64,000 nucleotides of DNA from Inmirania thermothiophila (GTDB lineage Bacteria; Pseudomonadota; Gammaproteobacteria; DSM-100275): the NCBI RefSeq assembly GCF_003751635.1, contig NZ_RJVI01000003.1, forward strand, positions 1-64,000, given 5' to 3'. Numbering within the stretch: the stretch's first letter is position 1; every line of letters begins with the position of its first letter. The notes under the pieces are model-generated. The model had not been told where the DNA came from. It did no database searches and saw only the letters and a list, made by a program, of their open reading frames with translations. Made by a program: the position numbers and the translations under genes. Below are positions 7,759 through 17,506 of the stretch, piece by piece.

Positions 7759-8499
7759 ATGTTCGAGCCGCTTCACCGTCTCGCCTCCCCGCCGCACTTC
7801 TACCGCTGGTCGGGGCGCCTGGCGCCCTGGCTCGGCGCGGCGAGCGGCGTCCTCATGCTGATCGGCCTCTACGGCGGCCTGGTGTTGGCGCCGCCCGACT
7901 ATCAGCAGGGCGACAGCTACCGCATCATCTTCATCCACGTGCCGGCGGCCTGGATGTCGCTGTTCGTCTACATGGTGATGGCGGTCTCGGCCGGCATCGG
8001 CATCGTCTGGCGGGTCAAGCTCGCCGAGGTGTTCGCCGTCTCCAGCGCACCGCTGGGGGCGTCGTTCACCTTCCTCGCGCTGGCCACCGGCGCCCTCTGG
8101 GGCAAGCCCATGTGGGGTGCGTGGTGGGTGTGGGACGCGCGCCTGACCTCGGAGCTCATCCTGCTCTTTCTCTACCTCGGCTACATGGCGCTCTACGCCG
8201 CCATCGAGGACCGGCGCATCGCCGCGCGCGCGGCCGGGATCCTGGCCCTGGTGGGCGTGGTCAATATTCCCATCATCCACTACTCGGTGGAGTGGTGGAA
8301 CACGCTCCACCAGGGCCCGACCGTGACCAAGCTCGACACCCCCTCGATCCACCCCAGCATGCTCTGGCCGCTGCTGGTGATGGCGCTCGCCTTCAAGCTC
8401 TTCTACGCCGCGGCGGTGCTGCTGCGCGCGCGCACCGAGGTCCTCGAGCGGGAGCGCAACGCGGGCTGGGTGAGCGAGATGCTGGGGGGGACCCGATGA
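7759..8499 (+). CDS. ccmC: Heme transporter CcmC
   Basis: Loads heme onto CcmE at the periplasmic face of the membrane. The 246-residue protein has six membrane segments and the tryptophan-rich WWD motif (GAWWVWDARL) near residue 120, with conserved His residues in the flanking periplasmic loops (IFIHVPAAWMS; WWNTLHQGPT). The length is normal. Confidence 0.95.
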   Translation: MFEPLHRLASPPHFYRWSGRLAPWLGAASGVLMLIGLYGGLVLAPPDYQQGDSYRIIFIHVPAAWMSLFVYMVMAVSAGIGIVWRVKLAEVFAVSSAPLGASFTFLALATGALWGKPMWGAWWVWDARLTSELILLFLYLGYMALYAAIEDRRIAARAAGILALVGVVNIPIIHYSVEWWNTLHQGPTVTKLDTPSIHPSMLWPLLVMALAFKLFYAAAVLLRARTEVLERERNAGWVSEMLGGTR

Positions 8500-8660
8500 G
8501 CCTTGCGGAGTTCTTCCACATGGGAGGCTACGCGTTCTACGTGTGGACCTCCTACGCCCTGGCCGCGCTGGTGCTGGCGGCCAACGTCGTTTCCATCCTG
8601 CGGCGGGAGCGCCGCGTGCGCGAGCAGCTCGCCCGGCGGGCGAGGCGGAGGCGTTCATGA
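8496..8660 (+). CDS. ccmD: Heme exporter small subunit CcmD
   Basis: A 54-residue single-span membrane protein. It starts with FHMGGYAFYVWTSYALA, typical of CcmD, followed by an Arg-rich cytoplasmic tail. It overlaps ccmC and ccmE by 4 nt each. CcmD stabilises CcmC and CcmE and helps release of holo-CcmE. Confidence 0.88.
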   Translation: MSLAEFFHMGGYAFYVWTSYALAALVLAANVVSILRRERRVREQLARRARRRRS

Positions 8661-9106
8661 GACCGAGACAGAGGCGGCTCTTCCTGGTGGGGTTCATCGT
8701 CTTCGGGGTCGGCGTGGCGGTGGCGCTGGCGCTTTCGGCCTTCCGCGAGAACCTGACCTTCTTTTACAGCCCCAGCCAGGTGCTCGCGGGGGAGGCCCCG
8801 GCGGATCACCTCATCCGCGTCGGCGGGGTCGTCGCCGACGGCTCGGTGCGGCGCGAGGCCGACGGGCTGACCGTGCGCTTCGAGGTCACCGACACCGTGC
8901 GCTCGCTCCCGGTCCACTACCGGGGCATCCTGCCCGACCTCTTCCGCGAGGGGCAGGGCATCGTCGTGCAGGGGCGCATCGGCCCCGACGGCGTCTTCCG
9001 CGCCGAGACCGTGCTCGCCAAGCACGACGAGAACTACATGCCGCCCGAGGCCGAGGAGGCCGTGCGCATGGCGCGCGAGGGCGGCGCCACCCGGGTCGCC
9101 GAGTAG
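8657..9106 (+). CDS. ccmE: Heme chaperone CcmE
   Basis: Periplasmic heme chaperone of 149 residues, anchored by one N-terminal segment, with an OB-fold. The heme-binding His is in LAKHDENYMPPE near the C-terminus; a Tyr is at its usual place. The start overlaps the ccmD stop. Confidence 0.95.
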   Translation: MRPRQRRLFLVGFIVFGVGVAVALALSAFRENLTFFYSPSQVLAGEAPADHLIRVGGVVADGSVRREADGLTVRFEVTDTVRSLPVHYRGILPDLFREGQGIVVQGRIGPDGVFRAETVLAKHDENYMPPEAEEAVRMAREGGATRVAE

Positions 9107-9115
9107 GAGGGGGCC

Positions 9116-11095
9116 ATGATCCCGGAGCTCGGCCACTTCTCCCTCATCCTCGCCCTGTGCCTGGCCCTGGCGCAGGCCTTCTTCCCCCTCGTCGGGGCGA
9201 GCCGCGGCATCCCCGGCTGGGTCGCCATGGCGCGCCCGGCGGCGCTGGGCCAGTGGCTCTTCGTCGCCTTCGCCTTCGGGGCCCTGACCTGGAGCTTCGT
9301 GGCCAACGACTTCTCCGTCGCCTACGTGGCCGCCAACTCCAACTCCAGGCTGCCGCTCGCCTATCGCATCTCGGCGGTGTGGGGCGGGCACGAGGGCTCG
9401 CTGCTGCTGTGGGTCTTCATCCTCGCCACCTGGACGGTGGCGGTGGCCTGGCTGAGCCGGGACCTGCCGGCGACCATGGTGGCGCGGGTGCTGGCGGTGA
9501 TGGGGATGGTGGCGGTGGGCTTCTACCTCTTCACGCTGCTCACCTCCAACCCCTTCGAGCGGCTGGCCCCGGCGCCGCTCGACGGCCGCGACCTCAACCC
9601 GCTGCTGCAGGATCCGGGGCTCGTGCTGCACCCGCCGATGCTCTACATGGGCTATGTGGGCTTCTCGGTGGCCTTCGCCTTCGCCCTCTCGGCCCTCATC
9701 GGCGGGCGGCTGGATGCGGCCTGGGCGCGCTGGTCGCGGCCGTGGACCACGGTGGCCTGGGCCTTCCTCACCGCCGGCATCACCCTGGGGAGCTGGTGGG
9801 CCTACTACGAGCTGGGCTGGGGTGGCTGGTGGTTCTGGGATCCGGTGGAGAACGCCTCGTTCATGCCGTGGCTGGTGGGCACGGCGCTGATGCACTCGCT
9901 GGCGGTGACCGAGAAGCGCAGCGCCTTCAAGAGCTGGACGGTGCTGCTCGCCATCTTCACCTTCTCCCTGAGCCTGCTGGGCACCTTCCTGGTGCGCTCC
10001 GGGGTGCTGACCTCGGTCCACGCCTTCGCCACCGATCCGGCGCGCGGGCTCTTCATCCTCCTCTTCCTCGGCGTCGTCGTCGGGGGCTCGCTGGTGCTCT
10101 ACGGTTGGCGCGCGGCCGAGGTGCGCGGGGTCGGGACCTTCGCCCTCTTCTCCCGCGAGACGCTGCTGCTGATCAACAACGTGGTGCTGGTGGTGGTGAT
10201 GGGGACGGTCCTGCTGGGCACCGTCTACCCCCTCGCCGTGGACGCCCTGGGCGTGGGCAAGATCTCGGTGGGGCCGCCCTACTTCAACCGCGTTTTCGTG
10301 CCGCTCATGGCGCCGCTGATGTTCCTCATGGTGGTGGCGCCCCACGTGCGCTGGAAGGAGGACGATCCCCTCGCCGTGGCGCGGCGGCTGCGCTGGACCC
10401 TGGCCGCGGCGGTGCTGCTCGGGGCGGCCTGGAACCTCGCCGTGGCCGGCACGCTCTCGGCGGGGGTGGCGGCGGCACTGGCGCTCGCGGCCTGGATCGT
10501 CCTCGCGACGCTGCAGGAGGTCTACGCGCGCGCGACGCGCCATCGGGCGTTCCTGCCGGGGCTCGCCGCCCTGCCGCGGGCGCACTGGGGCATGGTGCTG
10601 GGGCACCTGGGGGTGGCGGTCTTCATCGTCGGCGCGGCGCTGTCGAGCGCCTACAGCGTCAGCCGGGACGTGCGCATGGCGGAGGGCGACGCCCAGACGC
10701 TGGGCGGCTACCGCTTCGTGCTCCAGCGGCTCGAGCCGCGTGAGGGGCCCAACTACACGGGCACCGCGGGGGTCTTCGAGGTCTACCGGGACGGGCGCCT
10801 GATCGGCGAGCTCCACGCCGAGAAGCGGATCTACACCGTGCAGCGCATGCCCATGACCGAGGCCGGCATCGACCCGGGGGTCACGCGCGACCTCTACGTG
10901 GCCATGGGCGAGCCGCTCGACGACGGCCGCTCCTGGGCCGTGCGCCTCAACGTCAAGCCCTTCCAGCGCTGGATCTGGCTCGGCGGCGTCTTCATGGTGA
11001 TCGGCGGGCTGCTGGCGGCCACCGACCGCCGCTACCGGCTCGCGGTGCGGCGGCAGGCGGCGCGCCTCGCCGCCCTCGGGGGGCAGGAGGCATGA
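9116..11095 (+). CDS. ccmF: Heme lyase subunit CcmF
   Basis: Core of the ligase that attaches heme to the CxxCH Cys residues of apocytochromes. The 659-residue polytopic membrane protein has the WWD motif (GWGGWWFWDPVENASF) near residue 240, a large periplasmic domain before the last helix, and many conserved His residues. Length is typical. A GGAGGG ribosome site precedes the ATG. Confidence 0.96.
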   Translation: MIPELGHFSLILALCLALAQAFFPLVGASRGIPGWVAMARPAALGQWLFVAFAFGALTWSFVANDFSVAYVAANSNSRLPLAYRISAVWGGHEGSLLLWVFILATWTVAVAWLSRDLPATMVARVLAVMGMVAVGFYLFTLLTSNPFERLAPAPLDGRDLNPLLQDPGLVLHPPMLYMGYVGFSVAFAFALSALIGGRLDAAWARWSRPWTTVAWAFLTAGITLGSWWAYYELGWGGWWFWDPVENASFMPWLVGTALMHSLAVTEKRSAFKSWTVLLAIFTFSLSLLGTFLVRSGVLTSVHAFATDPARGLFILLFLGVVVGGSLVLYGWRAAEVRGVGTFALFSRETLLLINNVVLVVVMGTVLLGTVYPLAVDALGVGKISVGPPYFNRVFVPLMAPLMFLMVVAPHVRWKEDDPLAVARRLRWTLAAAVLLGAAWNLAVAGTLSAGVAAALALAAWIVLATLQEVYARATRHRAFLPGLAALPRAHWGMVLGHLGVAVFIVGAALSSAYSVSRDVRMAEGDAQTLGGYRFVLQRLEPREGPNYTGTAGVFEVYRDGRLIGELHAEKRIYTVQRMPMTEAGIDPGVTRDLYVAMGEPLDDGRSWAVRLNVKPFQRWIWLGGVFMVIGGLLAATDRRYRLAVRRQAARLAALGGQEA

Positions 11096-11628
11096 GGCTG
11101 CGCTACCTGCTGCCGGCGGCGGTCTTCGCCGCCCTCGTCGCCCTCTTCGCCGTCGGGCTCGGGCTCGACCCGAAGCGGGTGCCCTCGCCGCTCATCGACA
11201 AGCCGGCGCCGGAGTTCGCCCTCCCGAGCCTGCACGATCCGGAGCGGATCGTGCGCCGCGACGACCTCAAGGGCCGGGTCTACCTGTTCAACGTCTGGGC
11301 GAGCTGGTGCGTCTCCTGCCGCGCCGAGCACCCGCTGCTGGTGGAGCTTGCGCGCCGCGGCGAGGTCCCCATCTACGGCCTCAACTACAAGGACGAGCGC
11401 GGGGCGGCGTTGGCCTGGCTCGCCGACCTCGGGGACCCTTACACCGACAGCCTCATGGACCGCGACGGGCGCGTCGGCATCGACTGGGGCGTCTACGGGG
11501 TGCCCGAGACCTTCGTCGTCGACCGCAACGGGATCATCCGCTACAAGCAGATCGGTCCCATCACGCCCGAGGCGCTCAACGAGACCATCCTGCCGCTGGT
11601 GCAGCGGCTCAAGCGGGAGCAGGGGTGA
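11092..11628 (+). CDS. ccmG: Thiol:disulfide interchange protein CcmG/DsbE
   Basis: Membrane-anchored periplasmic thioredoxin of 178 residues that keeps apocytochrome Cys residues reduced. Residues 1-22 form the anchor. The active site is WASWCVSCRAEHP near residue 70, and GVPETFVVDRNG carries the conserved cis-Pro region. It overlaps ccmF by 4 nt. Confidence 0.93.
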   Translation: MRLRYLLPAAVFAALVALFAVGLGLDPKRVPSPLIDKPAPEFALPSLHDPERIVRRDDLKGRVYLFNVWASWCVSCRAEHPLLVELARRGEVPIYGLNYKDERGAALAWLADLGDPYTDSLMDRDGRVGIDWGVYGVPETFVVDRNGIIRYKQIGPITPEALNETILPLVQRLKREQG

Positions 11629-12101
11629 TGAGGCGGAGGCTGCTCGCCTTGCTGGTGCTGCTCGCGGCGGCGGCGCCGGCCTGGTCCGTGATCGAGGTCT
11701 ACCAGTTCCAGGACCCGCAGCAGGAGGCGCGCTTCAAGCGCCTGACCCAGGAGCTGCGCTGCCTGGTGTGCCAGAACCAGAACATCGCCGACTCCAACGC
11801 GGATCTGGCCAAGGACCTGCGCCAGGAGGTCTACGAGATGATCGTCGCGGGCAAGCGCGACGAGGAGATCATCGGCTTCCTCACCGCCCGCTACGGCGAC
11901 TTCGTCCTCTACCGGCCGCCCTTCAAGGCCACCACCGCCCTGCTCTGGGTCGGGCCCTTCGTGCTCGTGGTGGTGGGGGTGGTGGTGCTCATCCACTTCG
12001 TGCGCAGCCGCCAGCGCGCCGTGCCGGCCGAGCTCAGCCCCGAGGAGCGGGCGCGGCTCGAGGCGCTGCTCGCCGGCCGCGACGGGGAGGAGCGGCGATG
12101 A
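11628..12101 (+). CDS. ccmH: Cytochrome c maturation protein CcmH
   Basis: A 157-residue protein with signal peptide, an LRCLVCQNQNIADSNA redox motif (CxxC near residues 43-46) and a C-terminal membrane segment. It hands reduced apocytochrome to CcmF. Length is that of the short CcmH form, with the TPR part encoded separately as ccmI. Confidence 0.94.
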   Translation: MRRRLLALLVLLAAAAPAWSVIEVYQFQDPQQEARFKRLTQELRCLVCQNQNIADSNADLAKDLRQEVYEMIVAGKRDEEIIGFLTARYGDFVLYRPPFKATTALLWVGPFVLVVVGVVVLIHFVRSRQRAVPAELSPEERARLEALLAGRDGEERR

Positions 12102-13300
12102 GCGCCTTCTGGGCGGCGGCGGCGGCCATGGTGGCGCTGGCGCTCGCGCTGGTGGTGCCGCCGCTCATGGGGCGCGGGCGCGCCGCCGGCGTGGCGCGGC
12201 GCGAGCTCAACGTCGCCATCTTCCAGGACCGCCTGGCGGAGCTCGAGCGGGATCTTGCCGACGGCGTCATCGACGAGGCCCACTACCGCGAGGCGCGGGC
12301 GGAGCTCGAGCGCGACCTGCTCGAGGACGTGGCGGGCGCGGAGCCGGAGGAGCGGCTGCGTCGGGGCGGTGTGCCCTGGGCCGGCGTCGTCGTCGCCCTC
12401 GTCGTTCCGGCCCTGGCCGGCGGGCTCTACTGGCGGCTGGGCGCGCCGCAGCTCGCCGCCGGCACGGCGCCGCCGCCGCAGGCGGCGGGGGATATGACCA
12501 TCGAGCAGATGGTGGCGCGGCTCGCCGAGCGGCTGCAGCGCCAGCCCGACGACGGCGAGGGCTGGCGCATGCTCGGCCGCTCCTATCTGGTGATGGGCCG
12601 CTTCCCGGAGGCGGTGGAGGCCTACCGGCGGGCCCAGCGGCTGCTCGGCGACGAGCCGCAGGTCCTGGTGGGGCTCGCCCAGTCGCTCGCCCGCGTCAAC
12701 GGCGACCGTCTCGTGGGGGAGCCGGAGCGGCTGCTGCGGCGGGCCCTGGAGCGGGAGCCGGCCAACACGGAGGCGCGCCTGCTCGCGGGGTTCGCCGCCT
12801 TCCAGCGCGGCGGCTTCGCCGAGGCGGTCCGGCACTGGGAGCAGGTCCAGTCGAGCCTGCCCCCCGGCAGCGAGGCGGCCAAGGTGGTCGCCGACTATCT
12901 CGCCCAGGCGAGGGCGCGGCTCGGCGGGGCCGAGGGGGCGCCCGCGGCCGCCGCCGCGGCCGTGGTGGAGGTGCAGGTGCGGCTCGCCGAGGCGCTGCGG
13001 GACAAGGTGCGGCCGGACGACACGGTCTTCGTCTTCGCGCGGGCGCCGGACGGTCCGCCCATGCCGCTCGCGGTGAAGCGGTTGCGGGTCCGCGACCTGC
13101 CGGCGCAGGTGCGCCTCGACGACGGCGACGCCATGACCCCGCAGGCGCGGCTGTCCCAGTACGGGGAGGTGATCGTGGGCGCGCGCGTCTCGCGCAGCGG
13201 CGAGGCACGGGCCCGCAGCGGCGACCTCCAGGGCAGCGCCGGCGTCGTCCGTCCGGGCCAGGGCCCGGTCACCGTCGTCATCGACCAGGAGGTCCTGTAG
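12098..13300 (+). CDS. ccmI: Cytochrome c maturation TPR protein CcmI
   Basis: A 400-residue membrane-anchored chaperone for the C-terminus of apocytochromes. Residues 1-25 and about 95-115 are membrane spans flanking a cytoplasmic loop (FQDRLAELERDLADGVID), followed by TPR units (GWRMLGRSYLVMGRFPEAVEAYRRA) and a periplasmic C-terminal domain that ends in VVIDQEVL. It is the last gene of the ccm operon, overlapping ccmH by 4 nt. Confidence 0.92.
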   Translation: MSAFWAAAAAMVALALALVVPPLMGRGRAAGVARRELNVAIFQDRLAELERDLADGVIDEAHYREARAELERDLLEDVAGAEPEERLRRGGVPWAGVVVALVVPALAGGLYWRLGAPQLAAGTAPPPQAAGDMTIEQMVARLAERLQRQPDDGEGWRMLGRSYLVMGRFPEAVEAYRRAQRLLGDEPQVLVGLAQSLARVNGDRLVGEPERLLRRALEREPANTEARLLAGFAAFQRGGFAEAVRHWEQVQSSLPPGSEAAKVVADYLAQARARLGGAEGAPAAAAAAVVEVQVRLAEALRDKVRPDDTVFVFARAPDGPPMPLAVKRLRVRDLPAQVRLDDGDAMTPQARLSQYGEVIVGARVSRSGEARARSGDLQGSAGVVRPGQGPVTVVIDQEVL

Positions 13301-13366
13301 GGTTCCGCGGCGGGGGCTGCGCGTCCCCGGTCCCCCAAGCCCGGCGCCCACGCCCCGTTCCCCACC

Positions 13367-13380
13367 TTGATCCATATCAA
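13367..13380. promoter_or_regulatory. FNR/DNR box upstream of norC
   Basis: TTGAT-CCAT-ATCAA is a perfect match to the FNR/DNR consensus. Its centre is about 75 bp before the norC ATG, the same distance as the nirS box, and the ATCAAGGATT context is shared. The neighbouring dnr product is the likely activator under NO and low oxygen. Confidence 0.9.
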
Positions 13381-13448
13381 GGATTCCTGAGCGCCAGCCG
13401 CGGTTTCCTGTTCCGGCACTGGAACCGCAACCAGGGGGGACTTGCGCG

Positions 13449-13877
13449 ATGGCGACGACCTTCACCAAGTCCATGGCACGCAACATCTTCTACGGAGGGG
13501 CGGTCTTCTTCTTCCTGCTCTTCCTGGCGCTGACCATGGACACGACCTACAACCGGCTGCCGCAGCGAGACAACCGCCAGGCGATCACGGAGCAGGTGGC
13601 CCTGGGCAAGCGGGTGTGGGAGGAGAACGACTGCATCGGCTGCCACACGCTGCTCGGCGAGGGGGCGTACTTCGCGCCCGAGCTCGGCAACGTGTACAAG
13701 CGGCGCGGTCCGGACTTCATCAAGGCCTGGATCAAGGCGCAGCCGAGCGGCGTGCCGGGGCGGCGGCAGATGCCGCAGTTCAACCTCAGCGAGGAGGAGC
13801 TGGACGCGCTGGTGGCCTTCTTCAAGTACGTCTCCGAGATCGACACCAACGCCTGGCCGCCCAACATCGAGGGCTGA
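13449..13877 (+). CDS. norC: Nitric oxide reductase cytochrome c subunit
   Basis: Small subunit of cNOR, which reduces 2 NO to N2O at the cytoplasmic membrane. The 142-residue protein has one N-terminal membrane anchor (FYGGAVFFFLLFLALTMD) and a periplasmic cytochrome c domain with NDCIGCHTLLGEGAYFAPEL. RQMPQFNLS carries the axial Met. It is the first gene of the nor operon behind a perfect FNR/DNR box. Confidence 0.97.
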   Translation: MATTFTKSMARNIFYGGAVFFFLLFLALTMDTTYNRLPQRDNRQAITEQVALGKRVWEENDCIGCHTLLGEGAYFAPELGNVYKRRGPDFIKAWIKAQPSGVPGRRQMPQFNLSEEELDALVAFFKYVSEIDTNAWPPNIEG

Positions 13878-15332
<1,455 letters not shown>

Positions 15333-15344
15333 CCGCAGGGTGAG

Positions 15345-15404
15345 CGCCGCCAGGGACGGCGGCGGACGGGATCCATCGAAGGCGGGGGGCGGAGGCCCCC
15401 TGCC
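15345..15404 (+). other. Two RNA hairpins between norB and norE
   Basis: A 7-bp perfect stem (CGCCGCC/GGCGGCG, 15345-15364) and a 10-bp stem with one G-U pair (15381-15404) occupy the 92-bp norB-norE gap. Neither is followed by a T run. They could stabilise norCB mRNA or lower expression of the accessory genes. Confidence 0.45.
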
Positions 15405-15424
15405 TGGCTCCGGGGGGGCGACAC

Positions 15425-16027
15425 GTGCACGGCTGCGCCATCGCGGGACGCCGTCTCTGCCCCGGCGAGGTGCGCCGGGACGGCCTTCCCGGCGACCTCG
15501 CGATCTGGTTCTTCATCTTCGCCGAGCTGCTCGCCTTCGCCGCCTTCTTCCTCGCCTACGCATGGACGCGGCGCTCGGCCCCCGAGCTCTTCGACGCCGG
15601 GCAGGCGGTGCTCGACCGGCGCGCCGCGCTGGCCAACACCCTGGCGCTGGTGGCGGCGAGCCTCGTGGTCGCCCGCGCCGTCGCCGAGGCGGCGGCCGGG
15701 CAGGGGCGGCGGGCGGCGGGCCTGCTCTGGGCGGGCTTCGGTCTCGGCGCCCTCTTTCTCCTCGTCAAGGGCTACGAGTACGCCCACCTCGCGGCCCTTG
15801 GTCACGGTCTCGAGGGGGAGCTCTTCTTCACCTTCTACTACCTGCTCACCGGCTTCCACGCCTTACACGTGGTCCTCGGCATGGTGATCCTTGCCTGGAT
15901 GGCGGTGCGCGCAGGGCGCGGCGCCTATGATCTCGAGCAGCACGGGCTCGAGAGCGGGGCGAGCTACTGGCACATGGTGGATCTGGTGTGGCTGGTGCTC
16001 TTTCCGCTGGTCTACGTGCTGCACTGA
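15425..16027 (+). CDS. norE: NorE, cytochrome oxidase subunit III-like protein
   Basis: A 200-residue, five-helix membrane protein of the heme-copper oxidase subunit III family. It has GDLAIWFFIFAELLAF near the start, KGYEYAHL, and FTFYYLLTGFHALHVVLGM toward the end. NorE helps full NOR activity without binding metal. The start is the GTG at 15425; homology begins at about residue 20. Confidence 0.85.
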   Translation: MHGCAIAGRRLCPGEVRRDGLPGDLAIWFFIFAELLAFAAFFLAYAWTRRSAPELFDAGQAVLDRRAALANTLALVAASLVVARAVAEAAAGQGRRAAGLLWAGFGLGALFLLVKGYEYAHLAALGHGLEGELFFTFYYLLTGFHALHVVLGMVILAWMAVRAGRGAYDLEQHGLESGASYWHMVDLVWLVLFPLVYVLH

Positions 16028-16041
16028 AGGAGGAGGGCGGC

Positions 16042-16290
16042 ATGCCCGGGATCGATCGCTGCACGAGGGTCTGGGTGCTGCTGTCGGCGCTCACGGTGGC
16101 GAGCTGGCTTCTCGCGGAGACGGCCGGCGGCTGGGTGGTGCCGGCGGCGCTCGCCATCGCCGTGGTCAAGGGCCAGGCGCTGGTGGACGACTTCATGGGG
16201 CTTCGCCGCGCGCCGCGCCGCTGGCGGGCGCTCGTCTCGGGCTGGCTCCTGGCGGTGTCGGCGGGGATCGGCGCGGCCTTCCTCACCTGA
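16042..16290 (+). CDS. norF: NorF-like small membrane protein (cytochrome c oxidase subunit IV type)
   Basis: An 82-residue protein with three hydrophobic segments. The KGQALVDDFMGLRRAPRRWR segment resembles the prokaryotic cytochrome oxidase subunit IV/NorF family. A strong AAGGAGGAGGG precedes the ATG. Position after norE matches the norEF pair of Paracoccus and Pseudomonas. Confidence 0.75.
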   Translation: MPGIDRCTRVWVLLSALTVASWLLAETAGGWVVPAALAIAVVKGQALVDDFMGLRRAPRRWRALVSGWLLAVSAGIGAAFLT

Positions 16291-16305
16291 AGCGGAGAAC
16301 GGCGC

Positions 16306-17127
16306 ATGAACGAGACGGGCAAGGTCCGGGCGGGCGAGGCTGCACCCAAGGGGATTCCCTTCTACCTGCCCCAGGGCAACGAGTGCGCGCTCTTCGAGCA
16401 CGCCTGGCGCAACCGCCTGCCCCTGCTCATCAAGGGGCCCACCGGATGCGGCAAGACCCGGTTCGTGGCCCACATGGCGGCGCGCCTGGGGCGGCCGCTC
16501 ATCACCGTCGCCTGCCACGACGACCTCACCGCGGCCGACCTCGTGGGACGGCACCTCATCGGCGACGGCGTCACCTACTGGGCCGACGGGCCGCTGACCC
16601 GGGCCGTGCGCGAGGGCGGGATCTGCTACCTGGACGAGGTGGTGGAGGCGCGCAAGGACACCACCGTGGTCCTGCACCCCCTCACCGACGACCGCCGCAT
16701 CCTGCCCATCGAGCGCACCGGCGAGGTGCTCGAGGCGCCGCCCGAGTTCATGCTCGTGGTCTCCTACAACCCCGGCTACCAGAACCTGCTCAAGGGCCTG
16801 AAGCCGAGCACGCGCCAGCGCTTCGTGGCCATCCGCCTGGGGTTTCCGCCGCCGGAGCTGGAGCGGCGCATCGTCGCCCACGAGGGCGGGGTCGACGAGG
16901 CCCTCGCCGGGCGGCTGGTGCAGCTCGGCCAGGCCCTGCGCAACCTCACCGAGCACGACCTCGAGGAGGGCGCGAGCACGCGGCTGCTGGTCTATGCGGC
17001 GCGGCTGGTGGCGAGCGGGGTCCACCTGCGCGAGGCCTGCCAGGTGGCGCTGGTGGAGAGTCTCACCGACGACGAGGACACCGTCTCGGCGCTGGCGGAG
17101 GTGGTGGATGCCGTCCTCGGCGCATGA
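16306..17127 (+). CDS. norQ: NorQ, MoxR-type AAA+ ATPase
   Basis: A 273-residue AAA+ chaperone needed to insert non-heme iron into NorB. It has Walker [10 protein letters not shown] near residues 44-52, Walker B ICYLDEV near 105, and the [23 protein letters not shown] sensor region typical of NorQ/CbbQ. It works with NorD, encoded three genes downstream. The usual order places norD directly after norQ; here two membrane-protein genes come between. Confidence 0.93.
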   Translation: MNETGKVRAGEAAPKGIPFYLPQGNECALFEHAWRNRLPLLIKGPTGCGKTRFVAHMAARLGRPLITVACHDDLTAADLVGRHLIGDGVTYWADGPLTRAVREGGICYLDEVVEARKDTTVVLHPLTDDRRILPIERTGEVLEAPPEFMLVVSYNPGYQNLLKGLKPSTRQRFVAIRLGFPPPELERRIVAHEGGVDEALAGRLVQLGQALRNLTEHDLEEGASTRLLVYAARLVASGVHLREACQVALVESLTDDEDTVSALAEVVDAVLGA

Positions 17128-17149
17128 GGCACGCGGCCAGGAGGTGGCG

Positions 17150-17506
17150 GTGGCGGCCGAGGCGCTCTATCTCGCCAACCTCCTGGTGGCCCCGGGGCTC
17201 GCCTTCGCGCTGCTGCTGTGGCTCTGGCGGCGCACGCGGCCGGCGCCCCCGCTTGCCGCCTGTCATCTGCGCCAGACCCTCACGGCGAGCCTCTGGGCGG
17301 GCTTCCTTCTCGTGGTGGTGGCGGCCGGGGTGGCGATGCTCGGCGGCATCGAGGCCCCGCCGACGTGGGTCTTCCTGATCCTCTACTTCACCACCTTCCA
17401 CTCGATGCTGGTCCTCTTCGGCGCCGTGGGGCTCGCCCGGGCCATGGCCGGCCGGCCCTACCGCTACCCCCTGTTCGGGGCGCCCTGCCCGGAGGTGGGG
17501 CCGTGA
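17150..17506 (+). CDS. Three-span membrane protein, possibly Tic20/DUF4870-like
   Basis: A 118-residue protein with three hydrophobic segments. LAACHLRQTLTASLWAG resembles the H-x-RQ start of Tic20/DUF4870 helices and RPYRYPLFG the C-terminal end. I chose the GTG at 17150 because AGGAGG lies 5 nt upstream; longer in-frame starts would overlap norQ. It overlaps the next gene by 4 nt, so it belongs to the nor operon. Its role in NO reduction is unknown. Confidence 0.65.
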   Translation: MAAEALYLANLLVAPGLAFALLLWLWRRTRPAPPLAACHLRQTLTASLWAGFLLVVVAAGVAMLGGIEAPPTWVFLILYFTTFHSMLVLFGAVGLARAMAGRPYRYPLFGAPCPEVGP

